From Gp7-AA10 sp035636095 (GTDB taxonomy: Bacteria; Acidobacteriota; Thermoanaerobaculia; Gp7-AA8), in assembly GCA_035636095.1 (NCBI GenBank), contig DASPZU010000027.1, positions 1-23,326 of the forward strand: 23,326 bases of DNA, in the 5' to 3' direction. Position numbers and translations under genes: made by a program. Below the pieces are notes generated by a model. It saw only the letters and a list, made by a program, of their open reading frames with translations. It searched no databases and was not told where the DNA came from. This document shows positions 8,097 to 17,284 of this stretch, in pieces. Every line of letters begins with the position of its first letter. Position 1 is the stretch's first letter.

Positions 8097-8324
8097 ATGG
8101 TCAAGCGCCTGACGCGCACCGGAAATAGCTTCGCGCTCGTGCTCGACAAGCCCCTCCTCGAGCAACTCGGGATCGATGAGAAGACCCCCCTCGAGCTCTC
8201 CACCAACGGCGATGTGCTGGTCGTGACGCCAGTGCGCGACCGTGCTCGCGAGCGGAAGTTTCGTAAAGCGGTCGAGAAGGTCAATCGCAAGTACGCGGGT
8301 CTGTTCAAGCGGCTCTCCGAATAG
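8097..8324 (+). CDS. AbrB/MazE/SpoVT-type antitoxin
   Basis: A 75-aa protein with the swapped-hairpin beta-barrel signature at its N-terminus: VKRLTRTGNSFALVLDKPLLEQLGI, then TPLELSTNGDVLVVTPV (residues 2-46). In this family the barrel dimer binds operator DNA. The charged C-terminal part (RDRARERKFRKAVEKVNRKYAGLFKRL) is likely helical and would wrap and neutralise the toxin. The stop TAG shares one base with the GTG of the Doc gene (TAGTG), giving strict translational coupling. It starts five bases after the inverted repeat described at 8069-8092, and is therefore probably autoregulated with its toxin. Pairing of an AbrB-fold antitoxin with Doc, rather than a Phd-fold one, occurs in many genomes. 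Confidence 0.9.
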   Translation: MVKRLTRTGNSFALVLDKPLLEQLGIDEKTPLELSTNGDVLVVTPVRDRARERKFRKAVEKVNRKYAGLFKRLSE

Positions 8325-8707
8325 TGGATCCGCTCTTTCTGACTCTCGACGAGGTCCTCAGCCTTCACGAGGACCAGATCGAGCGCCATGGCGGATCCGG
8401 CGGCGTTCGCGACCTCGGTCTCCTCCAGTCGGCCATCGGCATGCCGATGGCGACGTTCGGCGGCGAGTTTCTTCATCAAAGCCTGTTCGAAATGGCGGCT
8501 GCGTATCTTTTTCACATCTGCCGCAATCATCCGTTTCTCGACGGCAACAAGCGCACGGCCGTTGCCGCGGCCCTGATATTTCTCGAACTTAATGGAATCG
8601 AGATCGACGCCGTTGAATCGAAGTTCTACGCACTCGTCACCGGCGTCGCGGAGGGGCGAGTCATGAAAGCCGAGGTCGCGGTGTTTCTGCAGGAACACGC
8701 GCGATAA
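8324..8707 (+). CDS. doc: Doc-type (death-on-curing, Fic fold) toxin
   Basis: A 127-aa protein with the Doc version of the Fic motif, H69-P-F-L-D-G-N-K-R77, followed by TAVAAALIFLELNG. In Doc the motif ends NKR rather than the NGRxxR of AMP-transferring Fic enzymes, and phage P1 Doc phosphorylates EF-Tu, stopping translation; the same activity is inferred here. Other family marks are the N-terminal LTLDEVLSLHEDQIERHGGSGGVRDLGLLQSAI. The start is GTG, overlapping the antitoxin stop by one base. The Doc stop is 10 bases from the convergent stop of the minus-strand gene at 8718. Catalytic residues are intact, so the toxin is predicted active. Confidence 0.92.
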   Translation: MDPLFLTLDEVLSLHEDQIERHGGSGGVRDLGLLQSAIGMPMATFGGEFLHQSLFEMAAAYLFHICRNHPFLDGNKRTAVAAALIFLELNGIEIDAVESKFYALVTGVAEGRVMKAEVAVFLQEHAR

Positions 8708-8717
8708 AACGGACCCG

Positions 8718-9371
8718 TCACACCCGTGGTACGCCGACCTTATCGAGTTCTTCGTTGAGCGCCTCGTCGGCTTCGAAACGGATCTCCGAAATGCTCGCCC
8801 AGGCGAAAAAGCACGTTTCCTCATCGGAGCACGCGTCGCGCAGGTAGCGAATCGTGCTCCACCGATCGCCGCGGGTGAATGCGGCCTGGGCGGCGAGTGC
8901 CAGCCACATGGAGCGAGCCGGCGACGCTTGGCCGCGTTCCACGATCACTTCGGGATCGACGGTGCCACTCCTGGCCAGGTCGAAGACATCCGATGTGATT
9001 CCGAGACGAGTCGCGCAGCGGAAAAGAATGTTGCCGTCGCAATGAAGCTTCATCAGCATGGCGACGGTGTTGCGCAGCCGCTGATAGAAAACGTCTTCGG
9101 GAACGAATCGCATCAGCTCTTCCCATCCGGTCTCGCTCGGTGCTTTCGCGAAAGCTTCGAGCGCGGCCAGCCAGCCTTCCGGTGTGCTGGCGGATTCGAG
9201 CAGCGTGGCCTCCAGTGCGTCGCGATCGTGACAGTCGGGCATCCGCAGCGCCATTCGCGCGGTCGCCGCCGCTTCGTCGGGACAGTCATCGTCGAGGAGT
9301 TGGCGCACCAGGGGAAGCGCGCTTCCGCCGTTTAGCCACTGCCGCGCGAGGAAGCGATCGTCAGCTTTCAT
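8718..9371 (-). CDS. Conserved-looking hypothetical protein, 217 aa
   Basis: I do not recognise the family. The protein is acidic, almost entirely helical by inspection, without signal peptide or membrane segment. Ala-rich pairs of helices (for example DEAAATARMALRMPD, EGWLAALEAFAKAP, MWLALAAQAAFTRGDRW) resemble TPR/SEL-like solenoid repeats, so a protein-protein interaction role is the most that can be suggested. It has five Cys, including the pair in SDEETCFFAW and NILFRCATRLGI. Its ATG overlaps the stop of the upstream coiled-coil gene by four bases (ATGA), so both are made from one transcript and probably act together. It converges on the Doc gene with a 10-base gap. Confidence 0.72.
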   Translation of the reverse strand: MKADDRFLARQWLNGGSALPLVRQLLDDDCPDEAAATARMALRMPDCHDRDALEATLLESASTPEGWLAALEAFAKAPSETGWEELMRFVPEDVFYQRLRNTVAMLMKLHCDGNILFRCATRLGITSDVFDLARSGTVDPEVIVERGQASPARSMWLALAAQAAFTRGDRWSTIRYLRDACSDEETCFFAWASISEIRFEADEALNEELDKVGVPRV

Positions 9372-9718
9372 GGGAGCTTCAGTTCGACCGCAGCGAGGCG
9401 CGTATCGAGGCCCGCGACGCGCGTATCGAGGCCCGCGACGCGCGTATCGAGGCTGGCGACGCGCGTATCGAGGCCGGCGACGCGTGTGTCGAGGCCGGCG
9501 ACGCGACCTTCGAGTCGGTTTACGCCGGCAGCGAGCGAGTAATGCTCGCTCTCGAGACGATCGAACCGCTTGTAAACTGCATCGAAGTTGGTCAGCATCT
9601 CATCGCGCAGCGCCTCCACCTTCGTATCGACTCCGCCGACGATCCGCTCGATGTCGGGAACGACGATCTCGCGGTGAAAGCGCATCAGAACCCTGAAGAG
9701 ATCGTCGTACTCCGCCAT
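9368..9718 (-). CDS. Coiled-coil protein with perfect heptad repeats at the C-terminus (paralogue A)
   Basis: A 116-aa protein. Residues 1-16 (MAEYDDLFRVLMRFHR) and a middle block EMLTNFDAVYKRFDRLESE are shared with the gene at 12356-12703. The C-terminal part is a run of seven-residue units RVAGLDT / RVASLDT (about residues 72-112), a textbook heptad pattern with Val and Leu at the a and d positions, so an oligomeric coiled coil is predicted. No signal peptide is present. The gene overlaps the 217-aa gene by four bases. Upstream is a leader with the palindrome CCGAGG-GAT-CCTCGG that also precedes its paralogue. Its function is unknown. Proteins of this build are sometimes annotated as DUF-type or SMC-like, but there is no ATPase motif here. 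Confidence 0.75.
   Translation of the reverse strand: MAEYDDLFRVLMRFHREIVVPDIERIVGGVDTKVEALRDEMLTNFDAVYKRFDRLESEHYSLAAGVNRLEGRVAGLDTRVAGLDTRVASLDTRVAGLDTRVAGLDTRLAAVELKLP
9398..9502 (-). repeat. Five tandem 21-bp repeats encoding heptads
   Basis: Five contiguous 21-bp units (9398-9418, 9419-9439, 9440-9460, 9461-9481, 9482-9502) differ from each other by at most a few bases; a sixth, diverged unit follows at 9503-9523. Each unit encodes one heptad of the coiled coil. Copy number is likely variable between strains by slippage, changing coil length in steps of one heptad without a frameshift. Confidence 0.9.
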
Positions 9719-9725
9719 GCCTTAT

Positions 9726-9776
9726 CCGAGGATCCCTCGGAATTCGCGCCGAGGCAAGTTCTTCTACCGCGTGTGG
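9726..9776 (-). promoter_or_regulatory. Leader with palindrome, copy A of a duplicated element
   Basis: On the minus strand this is the region just before the coiled-coil gene at 9718. It holds GGTAGAA, then TTG and CCT, and ends in CCGAGG-GAT-CCTCGG (9726-9740), a 6-bp-arm hairpin or operator. The 17 bases from 9726 to 9742 are identical to copy B at 12710-12726, and the outer end (TTCTACC, GTGG) is also shared. It could be a promoter plus operator or an RNA hairpin controlling translation. Confidence 0.55.
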
Positions 9777-9779
9777 ATC

Positions 9780-12092
<2,313 letters not shown>

Positions 12093-12100
12093 GGCGCGGG

Positions 12101-12106
12101 ATTCTA
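12101..12106 (-). promoter_or_regulatory. Putative -10 box of the S9 peptidase gene
   Basis: The complement reads TAGAAT, eight bases before the ATG at 12092, in a stretch without Shine-Dalgarno. Transcription would begin at or within a couple of bases of the ATG. No convincing -35 is visible, so this is a spacing-based inference. Confidence 0.35.
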
Positions 12107-12111
12107 CTAAG

Positions 12112-12352
12112 TCACGCGACTACGTGCGCCTTCTCATACAGAAATTCGGGCGCGAAGTCAGCGCCGTTCGGCCAGGTGATCGTTCCGTATTCGAGGCGAA
12201 ATTCCCGAAAGTACGATGGGTCCTTCAACGGTTCGAACACGGGACCCCAGATTTCCTGGGATAGATCCACCTCCTTGGCTTCCGTCTGCAAACTTCAGCC
12301 AGATGACAAAGTCGCGGACGTGCCTCGCGTCTACAACGGAGTAGTGGATCAA
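12112..12352 (-). pseudogene. DUF2442 domain gene broken by a frameshift
   Basis: Read on the minus strand, the first frame from a TTG at 12352 gives IHYSVVDARHVRDFVIWLKF then ADGSQG, the N-terminal half of a DUF2442 protein. From 12270 a different frame continues with VDLSQEIWGPVFEPLKDPSY, FREFRLEYGTITWPNGADF and APEFLYEKAHVVA, stop at 12112-12114: the C-terminal half. The join is at about 12271-12276, where GGAGGTG would need two more bases (GGAGAGGTG) to restore one frame. The complete product would be about 80 aa, normal for DUF2442, a small domain often found beside toxin-antitoxin-like genes. It starts three bases after the stop of the coiled-coil gene and ends 19 bases before the S9 peptidase ATG. 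Either a true recent pseudogene or an assembly error. Separate translation of the C-terminal half from the GTG at 12270 is possible but unlikely. Confidence 0.8.
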
Positions 12353-12355
12353 TCG

Positions 12356-12703
12356 TCAGTTCTCACTGTCGTGCTGCTCTTCAATTCGCTTCACAGCGGC
12401 AGTGAGGGCCTGATATTCCGTCTCCAGACGATCGAAGTTTTTGTACACACCGTCGAAATTCGAGAGCGTCTCGCGTCGGAATGCCACAAGGTTGGCATCC
12501 AGCGCAACGGTCGATTCGAGCGCGCTGACCCGTGAATGAAGCGATACGAACCCCGCTGTCATACTCGATTCGAGCAACGCGAATCGTGAATCGACCAAGT
12601 CGAAGCCGGTCGTCATTCTCGATTCAAGGCCGGTCATCCTCGATTCGATCGAGGCCATCCTTGAATCAAGCCGCATCAGAACGTCGAACAGTTCCTCTGC
12701 CAC
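12356..12703 (-). CDS. Coiled-coil protein with N-terminal heptads (paralogue B)
   Basis: A 115-aa protein, paralogous to that at 9368-9718. Both start MAE..LF.VLMR and share a block RRETLSNFDGVYKNFDRLET. Here the coiled-coil units (DSRMASIESRMTGLESRMT, VDSRFALLESSMT, LHSRVSALESTV) lie before the shared block, whereas in the paralogue they lie after it. The start is GTG at 12703, with GGGGAGA close upstream inside the duplicated leader. A possible DUF2442 gene follows after three bases, so the operon partner differs from that of paralogue A. No signal peptide or membrane segment. Function unknown; oligomerisation is likely. Confidence 0.75.
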   Translation of the reverse strand: MAEELFDVLMRLDSRMASIESRMTGLESRMTTGFDLVDSRFALLESSMTAGFVSLHSRVSALESTVALDANLVAFRRETLSNFDGVYKNFDRLETEYQALTAAVKRIEEQHDSEN

Positions 12704-12709
12704 GTCTCC

Positions 12710-12755
12710 CCGAGGATCCCTCGGAAATAAACGCAGGTCAAATTTTCTACCCCAC

Positions 12756-12759
<4 letters not shown>
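12710..12759 (-). promoter_or_regulatory. Leader with palindrome, copy B of the duplicated element
   Basis: Second copy of the element at 9726-9776, again immediately upstream of a coiled-coil gene. The hairpin CCGAGG-GAT-CCTCGG is at 12710-12724. The outer end reaches into the GTG start region (12756) of the divergent ABC-F gene, so the element may affect both directions. Confidence 0.55.
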
Positions 12760-14382
<1,623 letters not shown>

Positions 14383-14494
14383 GCCCCTCACCCGCCCTTC
14401 GGGCACCCTCTCCCCGCCTCGCGGGGCGAGGGATCTCAGTCGAGACCCTTCTCCCCGCCGCGGGGAGAAGGTGGCCGGAGGCCGGATGAGGGGC
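14383..14494. repeat. REP-like palindromic block, possible terminator
   Basis: A 112-bp element bounded by GCCCCTCA (14383-14390) and TGAGGGGC (14487-14494). Inside are nested hairpins: CCCCGC-CTC-GCGGGG (14412-14426), a 9-bp stem TTCTCCCCG/CGGGGAGAA (14449-14469) and GGCC-GGA-GGCC. It begins right after the ABC-F stop. Such CCCTCA...CTCCCCGCGGGGAG...TGAGGG blocks are widespread intergenic repeats; here the strong stems could stop transcription, although no U-run follows. Confidence 0.75.
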
Positions 14495-14589
14495 GAAAGT
14501 TGTGAAGGCGCGTCGCCTGACGGAGTTCCTGATATACTTCCCTCCATCCAAATCGCTTGTCGTTAATCCTTTCAGGCACGTGGTGGAGG

Positions 14590-14608
14590 ACGGAGCGGGT
14601 TGCTCCGT
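14590..14608 (+). promoter_or_regulatory. Hairpin in the 5' region of the secreted repeat-protein gene
   Basis: A perfect 7-bp stem ACGGAGC / GCTCCGT with a 5-base loop lies about 70 bases before the ATG at 14681. The 186 bases between the REP block and this gene hold no other gene; a TATACT word near 14531 may be a -10 box. A role as leader structure or attenuator is possible but unproven. Confidence 0.3.
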
Positions 14609-14680
14609 CTCTTGCGTCTGCCGGCCGTGGATCGGGTCCTTCTCCGTCCGGCGTCGAATAACGCTTTTGGAGGAGGTGTC

Positions 14681-16150
14681 ATGAGAATCTCTCGCTCCCT
14701 AACGCTTCTCTTTGTGTTGATGATCGCCGTCTCCACTGCCGGCGCCGCTCGCCTGCGCGCGAAGCCGGCGGCCACCGATGCGTGGCCGAAGAGCGATCCA
14801 GAGCTGGTGCGACAGCACATCATCGATCTGCTGACCGCCTTGCCCGACCTGGTTCCCGCCAACGCGGCATACGCCGCGCGGATGGCCAACTTGAAAGCGC
14901 GATTCGAGGCCTTCACGCCGGAGCAGGCTGCCGGGCTGGCGTACGTCGACGATGCGGCGTTGGCTTCCGCGGTAGAGCACCTCAAGCAGGCTGCCGCGGA
15001 GCGGCGGCTGAGGCTTCAGACGCTGAAGACGAAACCGGTCGCGCCGAACGACGTCAACACTCCACTTCCCCCTGCCAACTACGACTCAGTATGCGGATCG
15101 TCCACGACTGATATCAATACCACGAAGGCTGAGGTCATCGCCCAGGATGCTGCCGAGCTCGCGGCGATTGCCGGGCAGGCCGCATGCGACTCCATCGTGG
15201 TGATCGTGGGCGAAGGAACGACTCTTCCGTTGTGCCTCATCGCCTTCGCGCTGCACGAAACGGTGGAAGGGATTCAATTCGCTCGCGATCTGCAGGATGC
15301 TTGCGACAAGGACGTCGGTTCAGTGGAGGCCCACGCAACCTTCGGCAACATCTACCGCCTGCATGATGACCTGGCAGGCGTGAGCGCCAGCGGCGCTCAG
15401 AACACCACCACCACCGTCAACGCCATCGGCACAAGCGAAGCGGCGATCATTCAGGAGGTCGACAGCAAAGCAGCGCAAGTCATCGGCAACGCCAATTCCA
15501 ATCGGGCCACGATCATCGGCAACGACAATGCCAATCGCGAGACGATCGTCGGCAACGACAACGCCAATCGCGACACCATCGTCAGTAACGACAATACGAA
15601 CCGGAACCAGATCATCGCCAACGACAACACCAATCGCGATCTCATCATCACCGACATGCGGTTCGTATCCTGCGAGCTCAACCGGCTGCTCAACACACCG
15701 GAAGGGCAGCGCTCGTCGTCGATCAGCAGTTGCGCCGGTCAGCCGGGCTTCCCGTACAGGTTCGGCGTGAGATCCATTCTCAACCCCAGTCCCTCCAGCA
15801 CGTCCGATGGTTCGGCGCCACGGGCCGGCCGCGGACAGGACGGTGTGGCCATCCTTCCCATGATGGGCACGGTCACCATGGAGACGAATCTTCTGGAAGG
15901 GAAACTGATCCCGAGCTATTACCTCCCGCTGCGCAAGGGCGGAATGCTCGAGCAGGTGCGGACTCTGGTCTGGGAAACCATCAACGCCCAGCTCGACTTG
16001 AACATCGCCGTGGAGCAGACGGAAGAGGCGCGGAAGAGCGCGCTGGAAGCCGATCAACTCTTCGTGCAACAGAGATTCGTGGAGGCGTACCGCACGTACT
16101 CCACTGCGTATCAGAGACTGATTCCGCAGGTCGAGCGCGTGGCGCGCTGA
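14681..16150 (+). CDS. Secreted protein with Asn-rich 11-residue repeats, family not recognised
   Basis: A 489-aa protein starting at MRISRSLTLLFVLMIAVSTAGA, a clear signal peptide, with a strong ribosome binding site GGAGGAGG at 14669-14676; an in-frame extension to 14600 lacks this logic. Residues 25-130 are helical (RMANLKARFEAFTPEQAAGLA). A Cys-containing segment follows (VCGSSTTDINTTKAEV, AGQAACDSIVVIVG, LPLCLIAFALHETVEG). Residues 266-320 are five tandem 11-mers of the form TIIGNDNANRE, then a helical, Cys-bearing and Pro/Ser-rich region and a C-terminal TPR-like helix pair ending QVERVAR. Hendecad periodicity with Asn at fixed positions suggests a right-handed or trimeric coiled coil. 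No enzyme motif is present. The gene lies between the REP block and a hairpin, and between two copies of the ABC-F 3' end. Confidence 0.85.
   Translation: MRISRSLTLLFVLMIAVSTAGAARLRAKPAATDAWPKSDPELVRQHIIDLLTALPDLVPANAAYAARMANLKARFEAFTPEQAAGLAYVDDAALASAVEHLKQAAAERRLRLQTLKTKPVAPNDVNTPLPPANYDSVCGSSTTDINTTKAEVIAQDAAELAAIAGQAACDSIVVIVGEGTTLPLCLIAFALHETVEGIQFARDLQDACDKDVGSVEAHATFGNIYRLHDDLAGVSASGAQNTTTTVNAIGTSEAAIIQEVDSKAAQVIGNANSNRATIIGNDNANRETIVGNDNANRDTIVSNDNTNRNQIIANDNTNRDLIITDMRFVSCELNRLLNTPEGQRSSSISSCAGQPGFPYRFGVRSILNPSPSSTSDGSAPRAGRGQDGVAILPMMGTVTMETNLLEGKLIPSYYLPLRKGGMLEQVRTLVWETINAQLDLNIAVEQTEEARKSALEADQLFVQQRFVEAYRTYSTAYQRLIPQVERVAR
15476..15640 (+). repeat. Five tandem 33-bp repeats encoding 11-residue units
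   Basis: Units at 15476, 15509, 15542, 15575 and 15608, each 33 bp, encode QVIGNANSNRA, TIIGNDNANRE, TIVGNDNANRD, TIVSNDNTNRN and QIIANDNTNRD. The core ATCG-CAACGACAA-CCAATCG is conserved at the DNA level, so copies were made by recent tandem duplication. Confidence 0.92.
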
Positions 16151-16156
16151 TTTTCA

Positions 16157-16196
16157 AATGTGGGGTTGGGCCAAAGCCCGACCCCGACCCCACATT
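16157..16196 (+). terminator. Hairpin after the secreted repeat-protein gene
   Basis: Seven bases after the stop lies AATGTGGGGT ... ACCCCACATT, 10-bp perfect arms enclosing a smaller GGGC-CAAA-GCCC hairpin. It has no U-run, so it is either a Rho-independent-like stop without U-tract, an mRNA 3' stabiliser, or another family of palindromic repeats. Confidence 0.55.
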
Positions 16197-16240
16197 GCCC
16201 ATGCTCCTCGCGCCAATCGGGGCGGGGAGAAGATCGAGAA

Positions 16241-16396
16241 CGCTGTTGAAAATGGTGGTCGGCGCCCTCCCGCCCGACCACGGGACCGTGCGCCTCGGCG
16301 CCGCGCTGAAGCACGCTGCGCAATCTGTAGGCGCATTCCAATTTTCAGGCGACGATCCCGACAAGAAGCGGGAGGCGCCGGGGGGTGCATGCTTGA
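16241..16396 (+). pseudogene. Degenerate fragment of ABC-F cassette 2
   Basis: Translated in one frame this reads LLKMVVGALPPDHGTVRLG, AALK, HAAQSV, GAFQFSGDDPDKK, REAPGGACLN. The blocks match the intact ABC-F gene at 13846-13915 (LLKMVVGALPPDAGTVRLGA), 14011-14070 (GAFQFSGDDPDKK) and its last codons (REAPGVHA), with about 100 bp missing at the first junction and about 300 bp at the second. Weaker similarity to the Walker A region may extend upstream to about 16215. It has no start codon context and lies between the 16157-16196 hairpin and a minus-strand gene, so it is a remnant. Confidence 0.88.
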
Positions 16397-16397
16397 A

Positions 16398-16928
16398 TCA
16401 ACGTCCGAGACGTGCCGCCCATTCGTCGACCGCCGTGCGAAACGCGCGCGGATCGATTGCAGGATAGCGATACAACTGCGGCTCGATGGCGGCGAAAGAC
16501 TCGCGGAGTCGCGCCGGCTCGATCAGGCCGTGTGCGTGCATCTGTGTGACATCGTCGAGGTCGCGAGCGTGCCGGCGCTCGAGCTTCGAGAGCGCCTGGG
16601 AGTAGAAGTCGTAATGGTGAAAAAACAGACTCCCTTCTCGCACGATGAACGGGCTGCGATCTCTCCATCCGGGCAGCTCGGGGATGAAATCTGCTGGCGA
16701 GGCCAGCTCGACGTTCAACTCCAGGCGGTCCTTCAACTGCGGAATCGCGCGCAGGACTTCATCCCGCTCGGGCTCGATCTTGAGGTCGACGTCGATCGTG
16801 CTCTGCCGCCACTCGAGCAGCACCGCGCTGGCGCCCCCGGTCAGATACACGCGGGCTTCGCCTCGCGCTTCCTTCCCGAGCGCCTGGAGAAAAGTGCGAA
16901 GCCGTTGGATGTCGACTAGCCGGCGCAT
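16398..16928 (-). CDS. DUF6036 / AbiEii-like nucleotidyltransferase
   Basis: A 176-aa protein with a nucleotidyltransferase-fold signature: YLTGGASAVLLEWRQSTIDV (G-G at about 29-30, then the D-V-D pair about residue 43-45), followed by DLKIEPERDEVLRAIPQLKD and the later SPFIVREGSLFFHHYDFYSQAL and KLERRHARDLDDV. Enzymes of this fold transfer nucleotides to RNA or protein; relatives include AbiEii and MNT-type toxins of toxin-antitoxin and phage-defence systems. Start: ATG at 16928, overlapping the upstream 91-aa gene by 13 bases, which implies coupled translation. Its stop lies at the edge of an ABC-F fragment and the gene pair is bracketed by 31-bp direct repeats. It is predicted to form a two-gene functional unit with the 91-aa protein. 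Whether it is a toxin is an inference from fold and context. Confidence 0.85.
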   Translation of the reverse strand: MRRLVDIQRLRTFLQALGKEARGEARVYLTGGASAVLLEWRQSTIDVDLKIEPERDEVLRAIPQLKDRLELNVELASPADFIPELPGWRDRSPFIVREGSLFFHHYDFYSQALSKLERRHARDLDDVTQMHAHGLIEPARLRESFAAIEPQLYRYPAIDPRAFRTAVDEWAARLGR

Positions 16929-17191
16929 TCCGCGGCCCGTTCGAAGCTGACGAGCTCGCGGATCAGCGCGTTGTACCTCGAATGCGCGGAGTCGGAGTCC
17001 TCGGCCGCCAGCGTCGCGTAAAGTCGATGTTCCGGCTCGATCACATTCGAGGCCGGCACCTCGATTCCGAGTTTCCGCAGTCGAGGCGCGCCGATCAGGA
17101 CAAGCAGCGCGGGGATGGTTTCTCGTTTCACCTCGAGATCGTGCAGACCCTCGCGAACGAGCGCGTACCCCGGGAAAGCATCGAACGTCAC
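16916..17191 (-). CDS. Small partner protein of the nucleotidyltransferase, 91 aa
   Basis: A 91-aa protein beginning at a GTG (17189-17191): TFDAFPGYALVREGLHDLEV, ETIPALLVLIGAPRLRKLGI, EHRLYATLAAEDSDSAHSRYNA, LIRELVSFERAAECAG. It has no membrane segment and is predicted alpha/beta to helical. I recall small genes of this type directly upstream of DUF6036 nucleotidyltransferases in other genomes, but cannot verify it here; an antitoxin or specificity role would fit. No Shine-Dalgarno is present, and a TATACT -10 lies six bases before the GTG, so the mRNA is probably leaderless. The stop overlaps the start of the nucleotidyltransferase gene by 13 bases. Confidence 0.8.
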   Translation of the reverse strand: MTFDAFPGYALVREGLHDLEVKRETIPALLVLIGAPRLRKLGIEVPASNVIEPEHRLYATLAAEDSDSAHSRYNALIRELVSFERAAECAG

Positions 17192-17197
17192 GGTCGG

Positions 17198-17203
17198 AGT
17201 ATA
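17198..17203 (-). promoter_or_regulatory. Putative -10 box of the nucleotidyltransferase module
   Basis: The complement reads GC-TATACT, six bases before the GTG start. The same GCTATACT word forms the -10 of the Doc toxin-antitoxin operon at 8080-8087. Transcription would begin at the start codon itself. No clear -35 is visible. Confidence 0.45.
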
Positions 17204-17241
17204 GCTGGTTCATTTTGGCGAGAAATCGTCGGGTGGACGGG

Positions 17242-17272
17242 GCGGGAGATGCCGGGGGTGCACGCTTAGAAT
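17242..17272 (+). pseudogene. Fragment of the ABC-F 3' end
   Basis: The frame reads TGREMPGVHA then TAG, against TGREAPGVHA then TAG at the end of the ABC-F gene (14350-14382). DNA from GCGGGAG to CTTAGAAT matches 16368-16398 apart from two substitutions, a C/T change and two single-base gaps. The TAGAAT at 17267-17272, which uses the old stop codon, may now act as -10 for the gene at 17285. Confidence 0.75.
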
Positions 17273-17284
17273 GTCGGGACACAA

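Noticed and set aside
9398..9502. 21-bp repeats as a CRISPR-like array
   Set aside because: Units are contiguous without spacers and encode heptads in frame.
14600..14680. Upstream start for the secreted repeat protein
   Set aside because: The ATG at 14681 has a strong GGAGGAGG and starts a clean signal peptide.
15476..15640. 33-bp repeats as a CRISPR array
   Set aside because: No spacers; the units are directly joined and code for an 11-residue protein repeat.
16929..17282. Extension of the nucleotidyltransferase frame to 17282 (294 aa)
   Set aside because: The upstream part is an Arg-rich shadow of the 91-aa gene and the ABC-F remnant; the ATG at 16928 gives a family-like protein.
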